Source: Microbulbifer aggregans (GTDB lineage: Bacteria; Pseudomonadota; Gammaproteobacteria; Pseudomonadales; Cellvibrionaceae). From it: a stretch of 64,000 nt of DNA. The stretch covers positions 434,001 to 498,000 of the forward strand of contig NZ_JAIVKK010000004.1 of the NCBI RefSeq assembly GCF_020524005.1, given 5' to 3'. Made by a program: the position numbers and the translations under genes. A model generated the notes under the pieces. The model had not been told where the DNA came from and did not search any database. It was given only the letters and a program-made list of their open reading frames with translations. Positions 8,679 through 17,228 of this stretch are shown here, piece after piece (position 1 is the first letter of the stretch; each line of letters starts with the position of its first letter).

Positions 8679-8750
8679 AGCAAACTCCCGCGGCTGTTTT
8701 CACTTATTGTTTGTAGAAATCCTAACGCGGCAGTGGTGGCAGGTCTGTAT

Positions 8751-8763
8751 GACCAAGGTATGA
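8751..8763 (+). promoter_or_regulatory. Second copy of the shared 13-base motif
   Basis: GACCAAGGTATGA is identical to 1073-1085 and lies 73 bases upstream of the bdhA start, in the same orientation relative to that gene as the first copy has to the TonB receptor gene. A binding site for the neighbouring response regulator is a plausible inference. Confidence 0.4.
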
Positions 8764-8770
8764 AACGCAC

Positions 8771-8792
8771 GAAGCCGCCCAAGGGCGGCTTC
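8771..8792 (-). terminator. Terminator-like hairpin after the Tyr/His-rich lipoprotein
   Basis: GAAGCCGCCC pairs with GGGCGGCTTC around a two-base loop, a ten-base perfect stem about 30 bases past the stop at 8821. On the minus strand it is followed by GTGCGTTTC, so the U-run is poor. Confidence 0.65.
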
Positions 8793-8820
8793 GGAGGTTG
8801 TACGGGCACCTGTTACCCGC

Positions 8821-9198
8821 TTAGCGGCGATGGCCACCGTGGTGACGACCCGGACGGCTACCGTGGTGAGGACGGTTGCTGTGATGGGGCCGATTACTGT
8901 GGTGGGGGCGATTGTAGTAATGGCGGTTGTTATAACGCCCGTGGTGACGGTAGTACTGGTTGCCGCGATAGCGGTAGTGACGCGGGTAGTAACCGCGGGG
9001 GTAATAGCCGCGATAGTAGCGCGGTGACGAATAATAGAAAGATACGCTGCCGGAAGGGTAAACGTATGGGCGCGAGTAGGGGTAAGTGGAATAGCCGGCG
9101 CTGCCGGAGCTGTAGTAGCCATCGGAAACACAGGCCCCCAGGGTCAGGGTACCAAATACCGTTGCGGCCAGCAGGCCTTTCTTGAGGATGCTCTTCAT
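8821..9198 (-). CDS. Tyr/His/Arg-rich small lipoprotein, function unknown
   Basis: This 125-residue protein has a lipoprotein signal (MKSILKKGLLAATVFGTLTLGAC, cleavage before Cys23). Most of the mature part is low-complexity: first Tyr/Ser/Pro-rich, then Tyr/Arg-rich, then His-rich with three tandem copies of NRPHHS or a close variant and a RPGRHHGGHRR tail. It is strongly basic and would sit on the outer membrane or in the periplasm. The His pairs suggest metal binding, but that is a guess. It is followed by a good hairpin. The upstream gene on the same strand is another Tyr/His-rich lipoprotein, so the two may belong together. No known domain is recognised. Confidence 0.75.
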   Translation of the reverse strand: MKSILKKGLLAATVFGTLTLGACVSDGYYSSGSAGYSTYPYSRPYVYPSGSVSFYYSSPRYYRGYYPRGYYPRHYRYRGNQYYRHHGRYNNRHYYNRPHHSNRPHHSNRPHHGSRPGRHHGGHRR

Positions 9199-9239
9199 AG
9201 TGAACTCTCCGTGATTTGGAGTCAGCAGTGCACTACGGC

Positions 9240-9260
9240 AGGTATATCTCGCGTATACCT
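9240..9260. promoter_or_regulatory. Candidate operator upstream of the lipoprotein gene
   Basis: AGGTATA and TATACCT form perfect 7-base inverted arms with a 7-base spacer. The site lies 42-62 bases upstream of the ATG at 9198, where a promoter would be expected. The binding protein is unknown. Confidence 0.35.
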
Positions 9261-9301
9261 CACACCGCGATGCGCCTGGTTAGATCATGCGATTTAGCGT
9301 G

Positions 9302-9577
9302 TCAGCGTGGTTGCTGTGGATACCGGTGATAGTGGGACGGGGATCCGCCGCGATACTGGCCACCCTGCCAGTAGTAATTGGGATGGCGGACATTGTGGCA
9401 GCGTCCGTTTTGGTGGCAGTGGTAATAGCGGCCCTGCACCGAGTAGTACCCCGGCCGGTCACTCTTGCCGATAGCCGTTGTGGTACTGGTCATATCATCC
9501 ATGCTGCTGCACCCGGAAAGAGTGAGTAGGGCAGCGGCACCAATCGTCCCTGCGAGTCCTCCATAAATACGCTTCAT
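9302..9577 (-). CDS. Small Tyr/His-rich lipoprotein, function unknown
   Basis: The product has 91 residues. The ATG at 9575-9577 is chosen because GGAGG lies five bases upstream. A lipobox (LTLSGC) ends the signal peptide. The mature part is short and aromatic/His-rich with CHQNGRCHN, a spaced Cys/His cluster that could bind metal or form a disulfide, and ends in Tyr/His/Gln/Pro-rich sequence. It precedes the other Tyr/His-rich lipoprotein on the same strand, about 100 bases apart. I recognise no named family. Confidence 0.7.
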   Translation of the reverse strand: MKRIYGGLAGTIGAAALLTLSGCSSMDDMTSTTTAIGKSDRPGYYSVQGRYYHCHQNGRCHNVRHPNYYWQGGQYRGGSPSHYHRYPQQPR

Positions 9578-9796
9578 ACAAACCTCCACGCCGCGCGGCG
9601 GGTTTCAACTGTTCACTTCCGCTCCGTACTACACAGGTCCGTCTTGACTTTGACTGAGATCGACCTGCGGCAATGCGAAACCCAAGTGGAAAGCAATTAA
9701 AGCGTCGCGCAGTGGCGATCACGATGGTTTGCGGTGAAAGGCAACAACCAAAACGAAATGAGGAAAGCGCGGGATAGAAGAAAAAGCGAAAAGAGG

Positions 9797-9817
9797 CGCC
9801 GGCCGTGACGGCCGGCG
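9797..9817 (-). terminator. Rho-independent terminator of the AhpA-like gene
   Basis: CGCCGGCCG pairs with CGGCCGGCG around a TGA loop. On the minus strand it is followed by a T-rich tail (CCTCTTTTCGCTTTTTC), 12 bases past the stop of the gene at 9829. Confidence 0.8.
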
Positions 9818-9828
9818 GGGGAGCGGGA

Positions 9829-10923
9829 TCAGGCGGAAACCAGCTGTTGCAACTGGTTATCGAGCAATTGCTGCAGTTTTGGATTGAGCCCAGTCACTTC
9901 GGCGCCCCAGGCGGTATCGTGGTACTGGATGCGATTTTCCAGGGACTCGTCTTCGCGCAATTCCGGGTGCAGGCAGAGGCCGCGGGACTGGGACAGCAGC
10001 TGCTCTCCGCTAAAGTCGAATTGGCTCGGTTTGGTGGGTAGGACGGCCACCGCCAGCTGCAGACCGGTAGCCCGGCTGGATTGCTGCAGACCGCGTAACA
10101 GTAGGCCCGCACAGACGGCACGGAAGGCGGCGTCGTCGCCGGCGAAGCCCAGTCCGACCGCGGGACCGGCGTTCGGCAGTGCCTTACCGTCGTAAATCCG
10201 CGACAGCAATTTCAGGCGCTCCTCAAGTTCGACCTCGAGATTCTCCAGAGCCGTGCGGGAGAGCTGGTTGCCGAGTTGTGCCCAGTTGAGTGGGCGGAGG
10301 TAGAGCCCGGCTGTAACTTCCGGGGGCGGCTTGGGCTGTGCACGCGGTATGGTAAGCGGTGTGCGCCGGGGGGAACCGGATTGCACCTGGGTTGCGGCCA
10401 GGGCGCAGGCGGCACTGAAGGGAAGTGCGAATACCAGGCACAGCAACAGGCTCGCCCAGGGGTAGTTTGCGCTTTCTCCCGGGCGCACGTTCAGGGTCAC
10501 GCTGCCCGCCAGACTGTCGTGCAGTACGACCGGCTCGGTAATGGTTTCCCCTCGCTCACGTTCCCCCGCCTGGGCCAGCGGGCTGGAATCCACATCCTGC
10601 ACGGTCACCCCGTAAACCGCTGGCAGCGCCAGCGCCTGTTGGGCGAGCAATTGCAGGCTGATGCGATCGCCGGCCACGATCTGCTCAAGACTCTGGGCTG
10701 CGAGCAGGGTAGCTGCAGCGCGGGCGCTGGTCATATCGCGGTCTGCGGCGCTGGCTTTCTGCTGGCCGTAGGCGTGGCCCAGGGTGGCAAGACAGAACAT
10801 TGCCAGTGACAGCCAGATGGCCGCGGCCAGCAGCTGGCGTTGGCGTGCGCGGTTAAGTCCCTGGATAAATGCCGGGATCTGCCGTGAAAGTTCGGAAAGT
10901 TGGGAAATATGTTGTTTCATCAT
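9829..10923 (-). CDS. AhpA/YtjB-like inner-membrane protein
   Basis: The 364-residue product (start at the double ATG at 10918-10923) has a hydrophobic segment near residues 28-48, a likely periplasmic domain of about 110 residues and a second membrane segment near 165-190. A Pro-rich linker and a cytoplasmic C-terminal domain follow. This architecture and its divergence from serB match the AhpA/YtjB (formerly Smp) family, which in E. coli and Vibrio also sits divergently beside serB. The biochemical role is not firmly known. The gap to serB is 148 bases and must hold both promoters. A good terminator follows. The assignment rests mostly on context and topology. Confidence 0.7.
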   Translation of the reverse strand: MMKQHISQLSELSRQIPAFIQGLNRARQRQLLAAAIWLSLAMFCLATLGHAYGQQKASAADRDMTSARAAATLLAAQSLEQIVAGDRISLQLLAQQALALPAVYGVTVQDVDSSPLAQAGERERGETITEPVVLHDSLAGSVTLNVRPGESANYPWASLLLCLVFALPFSAACALAATQVQSGSPRRTPLTIPRAQPKPPPEVTAGLYLRPLNWAQLGNQLSRTALENLEVELEERLKLLSRIYDGKALPNAGPAVGLGFAGDDAAFRAVCAGLLLRGLQQSSRATGLQLAVAVLPTKPSQFDFSGEQLLSQSRGLCLHPELREDESLENRIQYHDTAWGAEVTGLNPKLQQLLDNQLQQLVSA

Positions 10924-11071
10924 TGTTATTGCCGGTTGCTGGCGACCACAGGGCCAGTTATCGATTTTATCCCACTCCTTCAGAGAAAAAAGGCGCCGGG
11001 CTATAATGCGCGGCCAAATTCTCACGCGGATTCCCCGCATTTACAGAGAGAGTCAGCACAGAGTGTCAGTC

Positions 11072-12208
11072 ATGGATGCATCTCCCACTACCAATGAGCG
11101 CCAGCAGGCGTTTTCAATGACCCCCGCCGCGTTGGATAGCCTCGCCACCGATGGAATCCGGGTGCGCTACCTGCGGTTAAATAGCGGGGAGGACCACTGG
11201 CATTTGGGGCTGCAGTGGCCGCAGGAGCTGCACACCACCCTGGTCAACGGCGAGGTTTTCGCCGCCTTGCCCGCTGCCCCCGCACCGGTTCACGCTCCCT
11301 GGTGCCTGACCCTCCTCACCGATACGTTACAGCTGGCACAGTTGCAAGCGGTGCGCCAATTTGTTGCTGCGCAGGGCTGGCGGCCGGTTGCAGCGGATAC
11401 GCTGGCACGCCGCGAAGACTGCACGGTGATCCGCCTGCAACTGGAGGCGGGCCTCGACTTCCACAGTGCGCGGCATGCGCTGCTGGTGCTGGCTGAAAAA
11501 ATCGGCGTGGAATTGGTATTGCAGGCCGGCGCGAGCCAGAAGCCGCCAAAGCTTGCCTGCTTCGATATGGACTCTACCCTGATCCAGGCGGAAGTGATCG
11601 ACGAGCTGGCCAAGATCGCCGGGGTGGGCCACCAGGTAGCGGAAATTACCGCGGCGGCGATGCGCGGCGAGCTGGATTTCCAGCAGAGCTTCCGCAAGCG
11701 CATGAGCCTGTTGCAGGGCTTTACCGAGCAGAGCCTTTCTGAAATTGCTCCGCAATTACCGCTGATGAACGGCGCCCAGCGACTGCTCAGTGCCCTGCGT
11801 GCGCTCGGCTGTAAAACCGCGATCCTTTCCGGTGGCTTTACCTACTTCGCCCATTACCTGCAGGCGAACCACCTGGAAGTTGATGTTGTACACGCGAACC
11901 AGCTGGAATTTGATGCCGGTAGCCTGACTGGTGGGGTGATCGAGCCGATTGTTGACGGTGCGCGCAAGGCACTGTTGCTCGAGGAGCTGGCGGCAGAAAT
12001 GGATCTGTCTCTGGATCAGGTGATCGCGGTCGGTGACGGTGCCAACGATCTGCCGATGCTGTCACTGGGCGCACTTGGTATCGCCTTTCACGCCAAGCCC
12101 AAAGTGCGCGCCGAGGCGCCGCAGGCCATTGACGGTTTTGGCCTGGATGCGGCGCTCTATCTGTTTGGTCTCAACGACAACCAGATCGCTAACCTGCTTG
12201 ACGACTAA
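11072..12208 (+). CDS. serB: Phosphoserine phosphatase
   Basis: This is a HAD-superfamily enzyme of 378 residues. The C-terminal catalytic domain has the nucleophile motif CFDMDSTLI (Asp165 and Asp167), the serine motif LSGGFTYF, a conserved Lys (GARKALL) and the GDGANDLPML metal-binding motif. The first 150 or so residues form the regulatory ACT-like part seen in long SerB proteins. It makes L-serine from phosphoserine, the last step of serine synthesis. ATG at 11072 is used here; an in-frame GTG at 11063 is possible. It is divergent from the AhpA-like gene and converges with the aminotransferase. Confidence 0.95.
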   Translation: MDASPTTNERQQAFSMTPAALDSLATDGIRVRYLRLNSGEDHWHLGLQWPQELHTTLVNGEVFAALPAAPAPVHAPWCLTLLTDTLQLAQLQAVRQFVAAQGWRPVAADTLARREDCTVIRLQLEAGLDFHSARHALLVLAEKIGVELVLQAGASQKPPKLACFDMDSTLIQAEVIDELAKIAGVGHQVAEITAAAMRGELDFQQSFRKRMSLLQGFTEQSLSEIAPQLPLMNGAQRLLSALRALGCKTAILSGGFTYFAHYLQANHLEVDVVHANQLEFDAGSLTGGVIEPIVDGARKALLLEELAAEMDLSLDQVIAVGDGANDLPMLSLGALGIAFHAKPKVRAEAPQAIDGFGLDAALYLFGLNDNQIANLLDD

Positions 12209-12242
12209 GCTCTATGGAAGGTGTTCTGGCGCTGTGAAAACC

Positions 12243-12267
12243 TCTCCGGCGCGCCATGTGCCGGAGA
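12243..12267. terminator. Hairpin between convergent serB and aminotransferase genes
   Basis: TCTCCGGC pairs with GCCGGAGA around a nine-base loop. T-rich bases follow on both strands (TGTCATTTTC on plus, GGTTTTC on minus), so it may end both transcripts. Confidence 0.6.
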
Positions 12268-12276
12268 ATGTCATTT

Positions 12277-13491
12277 TCATGCGCAGCCAATAAGCGAGCT
12301 TTCCAGTTCCCCCATGCCGCGCGGGATATCTACCGGTACGCGCAGGTCGCGCATGGTGCAGCCGAGTGCATGTAGCGTGCGGAATAAATTCTGCGCGCGG
12401 CACTGTTCTCCCATCTGGCCAATGCGCACAATGGGCAGCCCGAAGGATCCGGAGATCTCTACCTGATAATTTTTAGACATGTAGGCGCAGATATCGCGAT
12501 TGCTGATACTGCCGGGCGTTTGAATTCCGATAACGGAGTTCAAGCGGCTTTCTTCAGGGATAAACAGCTCCAGTCCCATTGCCTGAATGCCATTCTGTAA
12601 GGACTTTGAACAGCGCTCATGGCGCATAAAACGGGCCTGCAGGCCTTCCAGGCAAATAAGTCGCAATGCTTCATGCAACGCCAGCACGCCAGAAACCGGT
12701 GCTGTGTAGTGGTAAGAACCCTTGTGCCAAAAATTTTCCGCGAGCTTGGCGTCCAGGCACCAGTGCGCGGGTGTCCAGTTGCGGGTTTGAACTTTATTCC
12801 ACGCTGCTTCAGAGAAGGCGACCAGGGAAACGCCTGGAATAGACGATAAGCCTTTTTGCCCTCCGGTAATGACCGCATCGATTTCCCAGTTGTCCATTTG
12901 CAGCGGCATGGTGCTGAGTGTGCAAACTGCATCGATGATCGTAAGGCAGCCTCTTTTTTTTGCCTCACTGGCCAGTGCCGGCAGGTTTTTGTTGAAGGTG
13001 GTGTTCGAGGTTTCCCCCTGTACGATCGTGATGCAATCCGGCTCGAATTGTTCAATTGCCGCAACAAAACGATCCAGTTCTACCTGGGACTTGTCCGGGC
13101 ATGACAAGATTTCAACATTGGCGCCCAGGCGTTGGCACATCTCGGCCATTCTGTGGCTGAAGTAGCCGTTGCACACGCAAAGTACCCGTGTGTCTTTGGT
13201 GACCAGGTTCGCAATGGCCATTTCCATTGCCGCGGAACCCGGCCCGGCTACGCCCAGAATCCAGGGTGACTGGGTTTGGAAAACATACTGTGACATCTCT
13301 TTAACCTGGCCAATGATCTTGGACATGGTTGCGCCGAGATGATTGATCACATGTCGATTGGCATTAGCGACCAGTTCTGGGATCGGAACCGGCCCCGCTC
13401 CCATCATGAGTAGCGGTTCGGCGGGCAGGATTTCGCTGAGCGATGAAATTTCCGGGGCTGGTGAAAATCCGGTTTCTACAGAATGTTCCAT
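12277..13491 (-). CDS. Class V PLP-dependent aminotransferase (alanine-glyoxylate type)
   Basis: This 404-residue fold-type I enzyme has an N-terminal GAGPVPIP segment, the GETSNTT motif, the cofactor-binding DAVCTLSTMPLQMD region and the Schiff-base lysine Lys213 in TGGQKGLSSIPG. These are the marks of the alanine-glyoxylate / serine-glyoxylate / serine-pyruvate aminotransferase branch. It likely moves an amino group between a small amino acid and glyoxylate or pyruvate in the cytosol; the exact pair cannot be told. Lying tail-to-tail with serB, it may relate to serine/glycine metabolism, but the strands differ and no operon joins them. No clear ribosome-binding site is seen at the ATG. Confidence 0.85.
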   Translation of the reverse strand: MEHSVETGFSPAPEISSLSEILPAEPLLMMGAGPVPIPELVANANRHVINHLGATMSKIIGQVKEMSQYVFQTQSPWILGVAGPGSAAMEMAIANLVTKDTRVLCVCNGYFSHRMAEMCQRLGANVEILSCPDKSQVELDRFVAAIEQFEPDCITIVQGETSNTTFNKNLPALASEAKKRGCLTIIDAVCTLSTMPLQMDNWEIDAVITGGQKGLSSIPGVSLVAFSEAAWNKVQTRNWTPAHWCLDAKLAENFWHKGSYHYTAPVSGVLALHEALRLICLEGLQARFMRHERCSKSLQNGIQAMGLELFIPEESRLNSVIGIQTPGSISNRDICAYMSKNYQVEISGSFGLPIVRIGQMGEQCRAQNLFRTLHALGCTMRDLRVPVDIPRGMGELESSLIGCA

Positions 13492-13676
13492 ATCGGTATT
13501 GGTCGGTTACTGCGTTGTTAACAAGGGGGTTCAGATTTTGCTGGCAGGCAGAAGCAGTGTCTACGGAAATTGAGAAACTGCAGGTCCGCGAGGAATTGAG
13601 AGTGGGTATACGTGTGCTATTTGCTCTCAACGACAATCTGATCGTTGAGTTGCGAAGGAATAAGCTGCGAAAAATT

Positions 13677-13850
13677 TCAGTAGGGACGAATCAGGCCAAT
13701 GGCCGGTGGGAGCCCACTGCTGATTTCTGCAAATGGCATTGGCGGCCTGCGCTCGCGCTTACCTTCCTGGTAGCACACCTGTTGTTCGCAGGCGGTGATG
13801 GCCAGCATCAACCCGATCAGAGCGATGGCGGTGAGAAATCGTGTGCGCAT
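13677..13850 (-). CDS. Very small lipoprotein, 57 residues, function unknown
   Basis: A short frame starts at ATG 13848-13850 with AGGGA a few bases upstream. It encodes a hydrophobic signal followed by the lipobox LAITAC (Cys21). The mature 37 residues contain a second Cys, a basic KRERRPP stretch and a Pro-rich end. The signal, lipobox and ribosome-binding site together make this a convincing gene despite its size. It lies between the aminotransferase and the RND operon, on the same strand, about 185 bases upstream of the aminotransferase. I do not recognise a family; it is not an obvious LptM/YifL. The 258 bases above it (13851-14108) hold only the RND terminator hairpin. Confidence 0.65.
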   Translation of the reverse strand: MRTRFLTAIALIGLMLAITACEQQVCYQEGKRERRPPMPFAEISSGLPPAIGLIRPY

Positions 13851-14053
13851 GGTCATCCCTGTTATGCGATTGGCGTTTGGGGTGTGATGCCAATTAGACG
13901 AGTACTAACGGTAAATAGTTGCACTCGGGGTGGCTGAGCTTAAGAGAAATGCGCCGTTAATCACAGGCCTTGCTGAGTGATTATGCTTATTCGGCGCATA
14001 AATCTACCCGGCATTTTTTAGTGCTGCTTTTCCCACGTTATTTTCCGCTACTG

Positions 14054-14094
14054 GCCGGCGCGCTCTCCAGCCAATGGCTATCGAGCGCGCCGGC
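14054..14094 (-). terminator. Strong hairpin after the RND operon
   Basis: GCCGGCGCGCTC (14054-14065) is exactly complementary to 14083-14094, with a small inner stem AGCC/GGCT in the loop. It starts 14 bases past the pump gene's stop. No U-run follows on the minus strand. Confidence 0.6.
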
Positions 14095-14108
14095 GATGGC
14101 CTGGGCTT

Positions 14109-17100
14109 TTAATCGGTATTTTGTGTCGGGTATTTCGCTTCCAGACTGGCTACGTCGCGGCTGACCTGTCCCGGTGAGCCGGTCCGTCGTGCCAGTACGT
14201 CGTAGGCTACGGGTACGATGTAGACCGTGAATAGGGTCGCCGCCAGCACCCCAAACAGTACCACGGTGCCGATTACTGCACGGGTCTCTGAGCCTGCACC
14301 GGATGAAAGCAGCAGTGGCAGTGATCCGGCGGCGGTGGTGATACCCGTCATCATGATCGGTCGTAGCCGGGTCTCTGAGGCCTGGCGCAGTGCCTGGCCG
14401 AATTCCACCCCGCGATCCCGCAATTGATTGGCGAATTCCACGATCAGAATACCGTTCTTGGCTGCCAGTCCCACCAGCATGATCAACCCGACCTGGCTGT
14501 AGATATTCAGTGATTGGTTCGTGAGTAGCAGTCCCGCCAAAGCGCCGGCCATGGCCAGGGGCACGGTGAACATGATTACCAGCGGGTGCACGAAACTTTC
14601 AAACTGGGCGGCGAGTACCAGAAAGACCACCAGCGCGCCTAGCAGGATGGCGAACAGGATGGTGTTGCCGGAATCCTGGAAGCTCTTTGACTGGCCCTTG
14701 TAGTCGATTACCGGTGTGCCTTCGAGGTTGTCGTCCACCAGCTGGTTCAGATAAGCCAGCGCTTCGCCAAGTACCAGGCCATCCGCCAGGTTCGCATCGA
14801 GGGTAATGGAACGCACCCGGTTATAGCGCTGCAGCTGCGGAGAATCTGCGTATTCACTCACTTCCACCAGACTCTGCAGCGGGATCAATGCGCCGCTGGT
14901 GCTGGAGCGCACGTACAGGTTTTCCAGGCTGTCCGGGGTGCGCTGCATTTCGCGCTCCCCTTCGAGGATCACGTCGTACTCCTCACCGTTGTTGATAAAG
15001 GTGGTGGCGCGCAGGGAGCCGAACATGGTCTGCAATGTAGTGCCCACATCGCTCACCTGTACCCCCAGATCCGCGGCGCGCTCGTAGTCTACATTGATGC
15101 GTAGTTGCGGCTGGGTTTCCTTGTAATCCCAATCGATCCCCAGCAGTCCGGGGTTGGATTTTTCGATGGCGCTGTTCAACTGATCACGCCACTGGGTCAG
15201 TTGTTCGTAGCTGCTGCCGCCGATAACAAACTGCACCGGCTTGCCGAGGCCGCCGCCGAAGCTCTGGCGCATGATCGGGAAAGCGCGCACGCCGCTCAGG
15301 TCGCTCACCGACGCGCGCACCTGGTTCATCAGCTCAAATGCCGATGGGCGTTCACCCCAGGGCGCTAGGGTGAAGATCACCATGCCGGTATTGAAGGTGG
15401 CAGAGGTGCCGAAGGAGCGCGGTGAGCGCACCAGCAGGCGGTTTACATAGCCCTTCTCCACCAGCGGCATCAGGCGCTCCTCGATGGTGTCCATGTACTC
15501 CTGCATGTACTGGTAACTGGCACCCTCGGGGCCGTTGACCAGCAGGAAGAAGGAGCCGCGGTCTTCCCGTGGGGCGTATTCGGTGGGGATCAGACGGAAC
15601 GACAGTGCGGCAAATATCATTACGGCCACAAACACGCAGCCGGCGACCCAATGTTTGCGCAGGATGAAATCGAGCCCACCGCGGTAACGGTGCTGTACGC
15701 GGGTGAGCGCGTTGTCCATAAAACGCGTGGCCGCATTGTGCTCGTCATTGGGGCGAATCAGTTTCGCCGCCAGCATTGGTGACAGGGTCAGCGCGGTGAT
15801 GGAGGAGAAAATTACCGCGGCTGACATGGTCAGTGCAAACTCGGAGAACAGCCGGCCGATATCACCCTCGAGGAACGTAATCGGCACGAACACCGCTACC
15901 AGTACCAGGGTGGTGGCCACCACTGCAAAGCCCACTTCGCGGGCGCCGCGGTAGGCCGCGAGCAGCGGCGGCTCACCGTACTCATCCATGCGCCGGAAAA
16001 TGTTTTCCAGCACCACGATGGCATCGTCCACCACCAGGCCGATGGCGAGTACCAGCGCCAGCAAAGTCAGCAGGTTGATACTGAAGCCGAAGGCATAGAG
16101 CAGGATGGAGGTGGCAATCAGGGATACCGGTACGGTTACCGCAGGCACCAGGGTTGCGCGCCAGTTACCCAGAAACAGGTAGATCACCAGGGTCACCAGA
16201 ATCACGGCAATCACCAGCGTGGTGTACACCTCCTTGATGGCCTCGGACACAAACACCGAGGCATCGTAACTCTGGCTCAGGCGCATGCCGTCCGGCAGGG
16301 TCTTGTTGACCTTCGCCATCTCGGCCTTGGCCGCTTCCGCCACCGCAACGATATTACCGGTGGACTGGCGGGTAATGCCGATGCCCACCATGGGTTCACC
16401 ATTGCCGCGGAAGGTGGAGCGATCCTCGGCGGAGCCCAGCTCTACCCGCGCCACATCGCCGAGGCGCACCACGTGGCCGCTGTCGCCGGTGGCAATGGCG
16501 AGGCGCGCGAAGTCTTCGGCGCTCTGGAACTGGCGTTGCAGGCGCAGGGTGAACTGGCGATCGGTGGACTCCAGATAACCCGCTGGCAGCTCGCGGTTTT
16601 CTGCCCGCAGGGCCCGTTCGATATCCGTACTGGTGACGTTATGGGCGGTCATGGCACCGCGGTCCAGCCAGATACGCATGGCGAAATCTTTGGCCCCGCC
16701 GACGCGCACCCGGGCCACGCCGTCCAGCACCGAGAAACGATCCACCAGATAGCGGTTGGCGTAGTCGGTGAGTTCCGGCACGCTCAGACGGTCGGAGGTG
16801 AGGTTCAGCCAGATCACCACGTCGTCGCTGCTGTCGACTTTTTCAATTTCCGGCGGATCCGCCTCCACTGGCAGGTTGTTCAGTACCCCGGAAACACGGT
16901 CGCGAATATCGTTGGCCGCGCCGTCCACATCCCGGTTGATATTGAACTCGATGGAGATGCGCGAGCGCCCATCGGTACTTGAGGATGTCACGGTCTTGAT
17001 GCCCTCGATACCGGCGATGCGGTCCTCGATCAGGCGGGTGATACGGGTCTCCACAATATCCGCGGAGGCCCCGGGATAGTTGGTGTTGATGGACACGATA

Positions 17101-17228
17101 GGCGGGTCGATATCGGGGTATTCCCGCAACGCCAGCCGGTCGAAACTGATCAGGCCGAATACCACCAGCAGCAGCGACAGTACCAGTGCAAATACCGGGC
17201 GTTTGACCGCCGTATCACTGATGATCAT
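14109..17228 (-). CDS. RND efflux pump permease (HAE1 family)
   Basis: The 1039-residue length is that of AcrB/MexB-type pumps. The N-terminus (MIISDTAVKRPVFALVLSLL), two large periplasmic loops and about 12 membrane segments fit the family. The TM4 proton-relay pair is in GLVVDDAIVVLENIFRR and the TM10 lysine in GLAAKNGILIVEFANQL. It uses the proton gradient to expel hydrophobic drugs or metabolites from the periplasm or inner membrane. The start overlaps the stop of the adaptor gene by four bases (ATGA), so the two are translationally coupled. No outer-membrane channel gene is beside them, so a TolC-like protein elsewhere is probably used. No regulator gene is adjacent. Confidence 0.93.
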   Translation of the reverse strand: MIISDTAVKRPVFALVLSLLLVVFGLISFDRLALREYPDIDPPIVSINTNYPGASADIVETRITRLIEDRIAGIEGIKTVTSSSTDGRSRISIEFNINRDVDGAANDIRDRVSGVLNNLPVEADPPEIEKVDSSDDVVIWLNLTSDRLSVPELTDYANRYLVDRFSVLDGVARVRVGGAKDFAMRIWLDRGAMTAHNVTSTDIERALRAENRELPAGYLESTDRQFTLRLQRQFQSAEDFARLAIATGDSGHVVRLGDVARVELGSAEDRSTFRGNGEPMVGIGITRQSTGNIVAVAEAAKAEMAKVNKTLPDGMRLSQSYDASVFVSEAIKEVYTTLVIAVILVTLVIYLFLGNWRATLVPAVTVPVSLIATSILLYAFGFSINLLTLLALVLAIGLVVDDAIVVLENIFRRMDEYGEPPLLAAYRGAREVGFAVVATTLVLVAVFVPITFLEGDIGRLFSEFALTMSAAVIFSSITALTLSPMLAAKLIRPNDEHNAATRFMDNALTRVQHRYRGGLDFILRKHWVAGCVFVAVMIFAALSFRLIPTEYAPREDRGSFFLLVNGPEGASYQYMQEYMDTIEERLMPLVEKGYVNRLLVRSPRSFGTSATFNTGMVIFTLAPWGERPSAFELMNQVRASVSDLSGVRAFPIMRQSFGGGLGKPVQFVIGGSSYEQLTQWRDQLNSAIEKSNPGLLGIDWDYKETQPQLRINVDYERAADLGVQVSDVGTTLQTMFGSLRATTFINNGEEYDVILEGEREMQRTPDSLENLYVRSSTSGALIPLQSLVEVSEYADSPQLQRYNRVRSITLDANLADGLVLGEALAYLNQLVDDNLEGTPVIDYKGQSKSFQDSGNTILFAILLGALVVFLVLAAQFESFVHPLVIMFTVPLAMAGALAGLLLTNQSLNIYSQVGLIMLVGLAAKNGILIVEFANQLRDRGVEFGQALRQASETRLRPIMMTGITTAAGSLPLLLSSGAGSETRAVIGTVVLFGVLAATLFTVYIVPVAYDVLARRTGSPGQVSRDVASLEAKYPTQNTD

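Noticed and set aside
13443-13937. Open frame of 164 codons on the plus strand
   Set aside because: It has no recognisable domain and overlaps both the aminotransferase start and the small lipoprotein gene on the other strand.
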